Source of the DNA: Porphyromonadaceae bacterium UBA7332
GTDB lineage: Bacteria > Bacteroidota > Bacteroidia > Bacteroidales > UBA7332
Assembly (NCBI GenBank): GCA_002471225.1
Contig: DKPO01000015.1
Coordinates: 1 to 5,611, forward strand
DNA: 5,611 nucleotides
Reading direction: 5' to 3'
Each line of letters starts with the position of its first letter. Positions within the stretch are counted from its first letter, which is position 1. The position numbers and the translations under genes were made by a program. A model generated the notes under the pieces. The model was not told the origin of the DNA and did no database searches. It saw only the letters and a list, made by a program, of their open reading frames with translations. Shown piece after piece: positions 1 to 5,490 of the stretch.

Positions 1-12
1 CTACATAGTTGG
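1..12 (+). repeat. Right-end fragment of the interspersed hairpin repeat
   Basis: The window opens with CTACATAGTTGG. This matches, with one mismatch, the right flank CTACATTGTTGG found after the hairpins at 252-263 and 995-1006. It is probably the tail of a copy whose hairpin lies just before the window. Positions 13-73 are A/T-rich and show nothing else I can name. Confidence 0.5.
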
Positions 13-73
13 TATTTAAATATTTGGTTTATTGAATAACAAAAAATGTCATTATACGAATTGGTTTTTAAAT

Positions 74-109
74 GTAGGGATGAATCCACGTATTCATCCG
101 TGTTTCACC
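74..109 (-). repeat. Inverted copy of the hairpin repeat, short-loop type
   Basis: A perfect 8-bp stem (78-85 with 92-99) encloses the 6-base loop CCACGT. Read on the minus strand, the element runs AACACGG, stem, loop ACGTGG, stem, CCCTACA. These are the same flanks as the plus-strand copies at 201-263 and 944-1006. The loop is identical to that of the last copy in the window (5601-5606), although the stem bases differ. The element abuts the left end of the next copy, so two copies sit head to head here. Confidence 0.75.
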
Positions 110-277
110 ATCGTACGGCAATCGAATTTGACGAACGAAATTATTGCATTATTCGGATCAAACCATTTGTATTGTTGATTGATATTTGATTCGTTTTGGA
201 ACACGGGTCAATCTCGTTATCGCTCCCGAGACACAATACATGGATTGACCCCTACATTGTTGGTTATGATACATTTT
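104..277 (+). repeat. Interspersed hairpin repeat, copy 1 (long-loop type)
   Basis: The left part (about 104-204) aligns with 5491-5592 near the window end at high identity, with one single-base indel. It is followed by ACACGG, then a hairpin with stem 205-214 against 242-251 (nine Watson-Crick pairs plus one T-G), then CCCTACATTGTTGG. The large loop carries CTCG and CGAG, which could pair as a small inner helix. Positions 201-277 align without gaps to 944-1020 with about 15 differences. Many of these are compensatory changes in the stem. The element sits upstream of the DUF3127 gene and contains no coding sequence. Confidence 0.8.
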
Positions 278-288
278 ATTGATTAAAA

Positions 289-334
289 TAACTCCTTTAA
301 CTCTCTTAACTCCTGTAAATCATCTTAACCTATA
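289..334 (+). repeat. Tandem 9-bp TAACTCCTT-like array upstream of the DUF3127 gene
   Basis: Units beginning with TAA recur with a 9-base period: TAACTCCTT (289), TAACTCTCT (298), TAACTCCTG (307), a degenerate TAAATCATCT (316), and a final TAACC (326). The array ends just before the A-rich leader of the gene starting at 347. I see no clear TAnnTTTG promoter in this stretch. The array could be a set of protein-binding sites or part of the leader transcript; the sequence does not decide. Confidence 0.5.
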
Positions 335-346
335 AAAAAATATACA

Positions 347-745
347 ATGGAAATAAAAGGAAAAATCGTGGTGGCCTTACCCGTAATTGAAGGCACAAAC
401 AGTCAGACAGGAAGTACATGGAAAAAACAGGAATATGTACTGGAAACGATGGATCAGTACCCGAAAAAGATACATTTCGCTCTATGGGGTGATCGGGTAG
501 ATGCAGTCCCGATGAATCCGGGTGATATCGTGGAGGCTAAAGTAAATATCGAGAGTCGGGAGTACAACGAACGTTGGTACACTACCATCCGTGCCTGGCA
601 GATAACGAAAGTGGGTACGGCAGCAGAAGTTCAGACACAGCAGGCTGCACCTCCGCCATCGGTCGTACCGGTTGCGGAGGTGAATCATCAACCGCCCACA
701 CCGGTTGATCCGGAAATGAATAAGGGGGATGATCTGCCGTTTTAG
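347..745 (+). CDS. DUF3127 family protein, predicted OB-fold with SSB-like acidic tip
   Basis: This encodes 132 residues, a usual size for DUF3127, a family found mainly in Bacteroidota. Residues 1-90 look like a small beta-rich OB-type domain. They include the family-like stretches KKIHFALWGD (40-49) and ESREYNERWYTTIRAW (69-84). Residues 91-126 are a low-complexity linker rich in Gln, Pro and Val. The protein ends in DDLPF, which resembles the acidic tip ending in Pro-Phe with which bacterial SSB recruits repair and replication proteins. A role in single-stranded DNA binding is inferred from this architecture and not shown. The ATG at 347 follows an A-rich leader with no Shine-Dalgarno sequence, as is normal for the phylum. 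The gene is visibly more G/C-rich than the genes downstream, which suggests it belongs to an older or different part of the genome. Confidence 0.85.
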   Translation: MEIKGKIVVALPVIEGTNSQTGSTWKKQEYVLETMDQYPKKIHFALWGDRVDAVPMNPGDIVEAKVNIESREYNERWYTTIRAWQITKVGTAAEVQTQQAAPPPSVVPVAEVNHQPPTPVDPEMNKGDDLPF

Positions 746-785
746 GCATCGTTCACGCAGATTAAAAAACGATTCACCTCAATTA

Positions 786-835
786 AGTTTATGGGTGATC
801 TGCCGATCTGTTTTGCAAACATCAACCCATAAACT
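786..835. repeat. 11-bp inverted repeat after the DUF3127 gene, possible terminator
   Basis: AGTTTATGGGT (786-796) is the exact reverse complement of ACCCATAAACT (825-835). Three more pairs (797-799 with 821-823) form if A824 is bulged out. The remaining loop is about 21 bases. The hairpin lies 40 bases after the DUF3127 stop, which suits transcription termination. However, the loop is large and there is no immediate T-run, only a T-rich stretch from about 845. The rest of 746-889 shows nothing recognisable. Confidence 0.5.
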
Positions 836-888
836 GATTAAATCAATTTTATTCATTTTAAAAGACAGATTGAAAATCAACCGTTATC

Positions 889-1020
889 GCATCGTACGGA
901 TCATAAATTATGTGGGATTGATTGTGTTTTGGATCGTTTGGGAGCACGGAGCGATCTCGTTATCACTCCCGAGGCACAGTATATAGATCGCACCCTACAT
1001 TGTTGGTAATGATGCATTCT
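889..1020 (+). repeat. Interspersed hairpin repeat, copy 2 (long-loop type)
   Basis: The left part (889-924) matches 5373-5408 at 35 of 36 positions. It runs into GCACGG, a hairpin, and CCCTACATTGTTGG. The stem pairs 948-957 with 985-994, ten positions with a single A-A mismatch (950/992). The loop is nearly the same as in copy 1, but the stem arms differ by paired changes. The copy ends about 65 bases before the rnlA promoter, so it could also act as an upstream boundary or terminator. Confidence 0.8.
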
Positions 1021-1063
1021 AAAATTATTAGATAGATATATGTTGAATAACAGCTATTTCCAG

Positions 1064-1093
1064 TATTGGATTATTGTAATATTTGTATCTTTG
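1064..1093 (+). promoter_or_regulatory. Bacteroidota-type promoter of the rnlAB operon
   Basis: TATCTTTG (1086-1093) fits the -7 consensus TAnnTTTG exactly. TATTG (1064-1068) is a candidate -33 element with a 17-base spacer, slightly shorter than the usual 19-21. Transcription would start near 1100, leaving a leader of about 25 bases before the rnlA ATG. No operator is obvious, although toxin-antitoxin operons are often autoregulated. Confidence 0.7.
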
Positions 1094-1124
1094 CAGACTT
1101 TTATTAATCAAACTGATCTAATCC

Positions 1125-2150
1125 ATGGCTGGAGCACAAAGATATTCCTTAGATACAAAAGCATTATATTTCTATATAAGAAGATTTGCTGAGGAAAAGC
1201 AATTATTAGAATCTCTTTCTGTAAATGAAGAAGTAAGTAAACTTGTCGTCAAATTAGAAAAAACAATTCTGAATTGCTTTTTCAAAGGAGGTCAGGTTTC
1301 TTTTCAGGTACAGGGTAAAAATACAGAATTAGGAAATCTGTTAAGAGATTTCTTGATTGATCACGCTTCTTTACACATAGCAGATACAAAAAATATAACA
1401 ATTAAACATGTCAAAGAATCTGATTTGGATCTGATTCTGGAGTTTCTACAAGAAGAAAAATACATAATTACAGAAAAGGATCCTGCAAACGAAACAATAT
1501 GTAAGGTGTTTGATATCAGTAGCAAACATTATGCGCACTTAACTGTTACATATTATAAGAACGGAACTTTATTAGCCCAAGGACGTATAACAAGTCTTAT
1601 GGCTGATTTTATCTCTATAACGGCAGAGCTATTTTGTGATAAACTAGAAAATATAACGAATGAAGTGTTTGCGATTCATACGAATCAGGAGAAATTAATC
1701 TCGGAAGATTTGAATGATCATGTTCCGGATAAAGGCAATAAGCTGGATGGTAAAATAGAAAAGCTGATTGTTCCGTCTTTGATCCTTTATAATAAGATGC
1801 CTGATATGCCTGACTATTCATGCTGTATACAGCCTTTATTCAGAGGTATAGAGGGTATTATGAAAAAAAGAATTAATGAGGATATTCCAGGAGGAATTAA
1901 GCGTTTTGGGGAAATATTTCAGAAACAAGAAGACAAATACGTTATTCTTGAAACTTGTTCTATTTTCTCTGAGCAGGAATCACAGCCATTTTGTAATCTC
2001 TATACCTTTTTCAAAAAACATCGGGACAAATTATCACATGCTGATAATGTTGTAGAAACAACAACGATTATTGAAGACAGAGGAATATGCTTTGATATCA
2101 TCACAGATGGATTTCGTTTTATAAATGATTACTGTAAACATTGGAACTAA
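1125..2150 (+). CDS. rnlA: RnlA-family HEPN endoribonuclease toxin (RNase LS)
   Basis: This encodes 341 residues, compared with about 357 for E. coli RnlA. RnlA is the toxin of a type II toxin-antitoxin pair. It degrades mRNA when RnlB is lost, for example after T4 infection shuts off host expression. The C-terminal HEPN (Dmd-binding) domain covers roughly residues 200-341. It contains MPDMPDYS (225-232), then RGIEGIMK (240-247), matching E. coli PDLPDY and RTIEGVLK, and then YTFFKKHRDKLSH, which carries the R-x4-H motif as R300 and H305. R240, E243, R300 and H305 align with the four E. coli active-site residues (R255, E258, R318, H323, numbering from memory), so the enzyme looks intact. The N-terminal 200 residues are more divergent and correspond to the N-terminal and repeated domains. 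An RnlB-like gene follows with a one-base overlap. The gene is markedly A/T-rich. I identified the family from remembered sequence similarity, and the adjacent rnlB supports it. Confidence 0.88.
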   Translation: MAGAQRYSLDTKALYFYIRRFAEEKQLLESLSVNEEVSKLVVKLEKTILNCFFKGGQVSFQVQGKNTELGNLLRDFLIDHASLHIADTKNITIKHVKESDLDLILEFLQEEKYIITEKDPANETICKVFDISSKHYAHLTVTYYKNGTLLAQGRITSLMADFISITAELFCDKLENITNEVFAIHTNQEKLISEDLNDHVPDKGNKLDGKIEKLIVPSLILYNKMPDMPDYSCCIQPLFRGIEGIMKKRINEDIPGGIKRFGEIFQKQEDKYVILETCSIFSEQESQPFCNLYTFFKKHRDKLSHADNVVETTTIIEDRGICFDIITDGFRFINDYCKHWN

Positions 2151-2518
2151 TGACAAACAATAAATTTAAACTAATAGAATTGTCAGATAACAGCATGCTG
2201 ATTATCTCCACTTCGTGGGATGCTATTGATAATTATCTTTCTGAACTTACTTTTGAATTAAACGGTAAGTTTAGCAATTCGCTATTAGTCTTCGATTTAC
2301 TTGTTAAGAATGGATTGAAAGACCGTTATTACAGAAGTCAGTTTAGGGAAGGGCATATAATGCTTAATTCTTTTGAGAAAATTTCTTCAGATTCACTTTC
2401 AAAAGAGATAATCATTGCGTCTAATAACTTTTTCAAATCTAACCGGGAGTTAATCGATCAAAGCTTTATGACAAAAGCTCAGAAGTTTATGATTAAGAAA
2501 CAATTGGCTAATGTTTGA
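2150..2518 (+). CDS. rnlB: RnlB-family antitoxin
   Basis: The ATG at 2150 gives 122 residues, close to the 123 of E. coli RnlB. It shares its A with the rnlA stop codon (TAATG), a typical arrangement for translational coupling. A TTG at 2141 would add three residues but is less likely. Residues 47-55 (VFDLLVKNG) and 66-74 (REGHIMLNS) match the E. coli RnlB core, remembered as FDLLCANG and YGRIMLDT. The C-terminal half is divergent and basic. RnlB binds RnlA and restrains its RNase activity; in E. coli this unstable antitoxin disappears during T4 infection. Known work ties RnlB function to RNase HI and Hfq in E. coli; whether this applies here is unknown. An intrinsic terminator begins 16 bases after the stop, closing a two-gene operon. 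Confidence 0.88.
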   Translation: MTNNKFKLIELSDNSMLIISTSWDAIDNYLSELTFELNGKFSNSLLVFDLLVKNGLKDRYYRSQFREGHIMLNSFEKISSDSLSKEIIIASNNFFKSNRELIDQSFMTKAQKFMIKKQLANV

Positions 2519-2534
2519 TTTTAAATACTATAAG

Positions 2535-2575
2535 AAAAAGCGACTATCGGAGAATATCCGGTAGTCGCTTTTTTT
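2535..2575 (+). terminator. Intrinsic terminator of the rnlAB operon
   Basis: A 17-pair stem (2535-2551 with 2557-2573), with one G-T wobble, closes a five-base loop. Its G/C-containing part is AGCGACTA against TAGTCGCT. A run of seven T follows the stem core (2569-2575). The A-run on the left arm pairs with the T-run, so it could also work for transcripts arriving from the other side. It separates rnlAB from the KAP gene. Confidence 0.93.
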
Positions 2576-2636
2576 ATTTGAAGTTACTATTGGATTTGTA
2601 GAAAATTAGTAAGGGGGCAATATATATAGTGTTGAT

Positions 2637-2670
2637 GCACAATCGCACGGCAATGGAATTTAACCACACT
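2637..2670 (+). repeat. Degenerate left-end fragment of the hairpin repeat
   Basis: The stretch from GCACAATCGCACGGCAATGG resembles the left ends TCACCATCGTACGGCAATCG (105-124) and TCACCATCGTATGGCAATGG (5492-5511). The similarity fades after about 34 bases, and no hairpin or right flank follows. It appears to be a decayed or truncated copy between the two accessory transcription units. Confidence 0.55.
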
Positions 2671-2699
2671 GATATTCCTTTTCTTGTTGTCTATACCTA

Positions 2700-2747
2700 T
2701 CAAAACGTAGGCTGATACTGTTTATTTAATCTTGATATACGTTTTGA
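2700..2747. repeat. 10-bp inverted repeat upstream of the KAP NTPase gene
   Basis: TCAAAACGTA (2700-2709) is the exact reverse complement of TACGTTTTGA (2738-2747), with 28 bases between. It lies about 115 bases before the KAP start codon. There is no T-run, so it does not look like a terminator. A two-site operator or a leader structure is possible but unproven. Positions 2748-2800 show nothing further. Confidence 0.45.
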
Positions 2748-2800
2748 AGTGAATATAAAAGAAAGATTGAAATATGGATAATAAATATGCTTATGTAAAA

Positions 2801-2833
2801 TTGTATATTGTTGAATTAAAAATATTACTTTAG
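2801..2833 (+). promoter_or_regulatory. Candidate weak promoter for the KAP NTPase gene
   Basis: TACTTTAG (2826-2833) matches TAnnTTTG at five of six fixed positions. A TTG lies at 2801-2803, 22 bases upstream. Transcription would start near 2840 and give a leader of about 23 bases, much like that of rnlA. The match is imperfect, so this is tentative. Confidence 0.35.
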
Positions 2834-2862
2834 AATCTAAATTACTTTTTAAAAAGATTGAT

Positions 2863-5343
2863 ATGCGTAGGTTTCTCCAAGATAATTATTTTACATTGAT
2901 TGTTTTTGCAATATTTATTTGCTTTATGCCCTTGTGGGAGAGGTTAGTTGATAGCTGGTTTATAGAACCCTTCTTGTCAAAGTTTGTTTGTAATTGGATC
3001 ACAGATATACTCTTTTTGTTTAGTATTTTTGTGATTATAATAAAAGCATCTATGAGATATAAAAGAGTTTACGTGGTCGAAAACAGAGTGGCAGGCATAG
3101 CAATATTAGTCTTGATTCTCTGGGTTTGGTATAGGTTTACAACTAATACAGCTTATTCTCTGTACAGTATACCAGAAATTTGCTATGTTGATATAATTCC
3201 GATTGCTTGCGTAAGTATTCTATTATTGAGATTTTTACCGAAAAGACAGAACGTGACAGAACATGTTAATTGTGGATTTTGTAAAGACGAACCTATATTA
3301 AACTCAGAGGATGATAGCTTTAATAGAAAAACAAATGCAAAAGACGCTGCTGAGAAATTAATTCATACTAATACAACTGACAGTGCATTTACTTTTGGGA
3401 TAGTTGCACCATGGGGTGAGGGAAAAACTTCATTTATGAATTTAATGAAAGAACATCTCGAGAGTAAGTATAAAGAGGAATTGATAATAATGGATTTTAA
3501 TCCTTGGATATATAGGAAATGTACAAACCTCACTCAAGTGTTTTTTGATGAGTTAAGTAATAAATTATCAGTTTTCAGTTCTGGATTGTCGCGTAATATT
3601 CGGATTTATGCAGAGTCTTTGAATGTTATTGATAATACATGGGTAAAGTTTCTGACACATTCTTTCATTAAAAGGACGGATAAAAGTACTTCTGATTTAT
3701 TTTCGGAATTAGCCAACAATATAAAATCAGTACAAAAAAAGATTGTCGTTTTTATTGATGATATAGATCGTTTGGGAAGTAATGAACTGGAAGAGGTTTT
3801 TCGATTAGTACGGAATACATCCAATTTACCCAATATGTATTTTGTAGTAGCCTACGATAAAATTTATGTAGTTGATACTATACGGTTACTATATGCAAAT
3901 CATAGTTTGCTATACATTGAGAAAATATTACAAGAAGAGTATGTTTTACCTAAAATAACAAAGGAGCAAATTGGTAATGAATTAAGAGGTTCATTGAGAG
4001 ATGTTTTTGGCGATAGAGGTGATCTATTTGATAAATTGTTGAATGCTAAGTTTGATGTATATCAATTTATTAAAAATCAGCGAGATGTGAAGCGGTATGG
4101 TAATATTCTACATTCGCATTTCAATCAATTGAAAGATGATATTGAAATTTTTGATTTATGTGTTTTTGAGTTGTTGCGATTACGTTATCCGTATGCTCTG
4201 CATTTTATAGCGGATAATAAAGATTGTCTTTTTAATATTGGGAATTATAGAAATATAAAACTTTTTGAGGAAACAGAAGAAACAAAAAAGCAGGAGTTAG
4301 ATAAATTAACACATTCACCCTTCTATAAGAAGAAGATTGATCTAAGGAAATATCTGCAAGATAATAGGGAGTTATTACATTTAAAGAGTGAAGATCTATC
4401 CTTAATAGATAATCTGTTAGAGGCATTATGGGATAAATATAGAAGAGCTGAAATTGGGCAAATCAATCATCAATCATATTTTGATAGATATTTTTATTAT
4501 ACAGTTTTAGAAAATGAAATTCCGGAAAAGGATATTCAACAATTTCTTAAACTGTCATTTGATGATATGAAGAGTAGCTTAAAGGAATGGTCAGTAAATA
4601 GGTCTATATTCTTTATACATAGGATCGAAGGTCTTATTCAAAATGATGAATATGAATTTTTGGAACTCATAAAAATCATGTTCTATTTTAATAGCGTCAC
4701 AAGTAAAATGAGCTTTGATAAAGATTATATAACAAACGAAATTAAACGAATACCCCAAAAGGATGGAAATCGTAAGGTATATAGTGAGGAGGATAGAATA
4801 TTCGTCAGAAAACTAATGGAGATGGAAGGATGTGAGAAATATGCGATAATATATATTCATTACCTTCATTATCAACAACGTCTTAAGGATTTTCCTTTAA
4901 GCTCAGAAGAGTTGAGTGAAATTCAAAAGTCTCTGTTTTTGAAATTTACTCAAAGTCAGTCACGGGATTTGCGTGATATAATCAGTATATATCGATATAC
5001 TAATCTATCTGATAAATCAAACTCGGAAGAAGCGATCTATCATCCAGAAGTAAGAGAAGAGATACAAAGAATTTGTAAAGATAAATTTGATGAGTTTATA
5101 TCTTATTCTGTATATAAGGTAAATTCATTTGAAAAAGATATTCTTACACTGAGTTTTATTACTGAAATAGTATGGGGTTCATTTGATGATTATTGCAGCT
5201 ATGTAAGAAGTCGTACTGATCAGTCAGAAATATTAGATGAATATAAAGACTTTATTAATAAACTGGAGGAATCAGGCTTCAAAGTGGGTATAGCTTACGA
5301 ATTTAAAAAGTTGCGTTTGCGTGAAGTCGTTTTTAATGAATAA
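2863..5343 (+). CDS. KAP-family P-loop NTPase with four N-terminal membrane helices
   Basis: This encodes 826 residues. Four hydrophobic segments at about 9-25, 42-60, 76-91 and 108-125 should anchor it in the inner membrane. A CxxC pair (C137, C140) follows. The P-loop domain then shows a Walker A motif FGIVAPWGEGKTSF (178-191, catalytic K188, T189) and a Walker B motif VVFIDDIDRL (295-304). YIEKILQEEYVLP (351-363) and RDVKRYGN (407-414) match sensor or arginine-finger type motifs of KAP proteins. The first glycine of GxxxxGKT is alanine (A182), a mild deviation in an otherwise intact site. Residues 420-826 are charged, probably helical and unrecognised; they may sense or bind a partner. KAP NTPases include PifA, which excludes phage T7, so a defence role is plausible but inferred. 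In many KAP proteins the membrane helices are inserted inside the P-loop domain, whereas here they precede it. The ATG at 2863 gives a natural membrane start. No terminator is visible after the stop. Confidence 0.85.
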   Translation: MRRFLQDNYFTLIVFAIFICFMPLWERLVDSWFIEPFLSKFVCNWITDILFLFSIFVIIIKASMRYKRVYVVENRVAGIAILVLILWVWYRFTTNTAYSLYSIPEICYVDIIPIACVSILLLRFLPKRQNVTEHVNCGFCKDEPILNSEDDSFNRKTNAKDAAEKLIHTNTTDSAFTFGIVAPWGEGKTSFMNLMKEHLESKYKEELIIMDFNPWIYRKCTNLTQVFFDELSNKLSVFSSGLSRNIRIYAESLNVIDNTWVKFLTHSFIKRTDKSTSDLFSELANNIKSVQKKIVVFIDDIDRLGSNELEEVFRLVRNTSNLPNMYFVVAYDKIYVVDTIRLLYANHSLLYIEKILQEEYVLPKITKEQIGNELRGSLRDVFGDRGDLFDKLLNAKFDVYQFIKNQRDVKRYGNILHSHFNQLKDDIEIFDLCVFELLRLRYPYALHFIADNKDCLFNIGNYRNIKLFEETEETKKQELDKLTHSPFYKKKIDLRKYLQDNRELLHLKSEDLSLIDNLLEALWDKYRRAEIGQINHQSYFDRYFYYTVLENEIPEKDIQQFLKLSFDDMKSSLKEWSVNRSIFFIHRIEGLIQNDEYEFLELIKIMFYFNSVTSKMSFDKDYITNEIKRIPQKDGNRKVYSEEDRIFVRKLMEMEGCEKYAIIYIHYLHYQQRLKDFPLSSEELSEIQKSLFLKFTQSQSRDLRDIISIYRYTNLSDKSNSEEAIYHPEVREEIQRICKDKFDEFISYSVYKVNSFEKDILTLSFITEIVWGSFDDYCSYVRSRTDQSEILDEYKDFINKLEESGFKVGIAYEFKKLRLREVVFNE

Positions 5344-5372
5344 TGATATCATATTTATCTTTCGATATTAAT

Positions 5373-5465
5373 GCATCGTGCGGATCATAAATTATGTGGG
5401 ATTGATTGGTATTTTGGATTGTTTTGGAACACGGGCAGGCATAAAGCCAGCCCCTACACCGTTGG
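5373..5465 (+). repeat. Interspersed hairpin repeat, copy 3 (five-base loop type)
   Basis: The left part (5373-5434) closely matches that of copy 2 (889-949) and runs into AACACGG. The hairpin is different: 5433-5440 pairs with 5446-5453 around the loop ATAAA, with one central A-A mismatch. The right flank CCCCTACACCGTTGG follows. The copy starts 30 bases after the KAP stop codon and might help end that transcript, although no T-run follows. Confidence 0.8.
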
Positions 5466-5490
5466 GGATTGATTGAATTTTGGATGATAT

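Noticed and set aside
1..277. CRISPR array suggested by repeated motifs near the left end
   Set aside because: The repeats are hairpin elements in both orientations with irregular spacing, and there are no uniform spacers or cas genes.
482..691. Minus-strand reading frame of 69 codons
   Set aside because: It is antisense to the DUF3127 coding region and shows no family features.
731..805. Nine-base GATCTGCCG duplicated at 731-739 and 797-805, a possible duplicated gene end
   Set aside because: The match is too short and the surrounding bases differ, so chance similarity is adequate.
729..986. Plus-strand reading frame of 85 codons after the DUF3127 gene
   Set aside because: It begins inside the DUF3127 gene and runs through the inverted repeat and a copy of the hairpin repeat. 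The product is basic, has no recognisable domain and has no promoter or leader of its own.
2141..2149. TTG start for rnlB three codons upstream
   Set aside because: The ATG at 2150 overlaps the rnlA stop as TAATG and gives the usual RnlB length, so the TTG start is unnecessary.
5343..5352. Ten-base palindrome ATGATATCAT overlapping the KAP stop codon
   Set aside because: It is a single short A/T-rich palindrome with no partner site or T-run and gives no support for a regulatory site or terminator.
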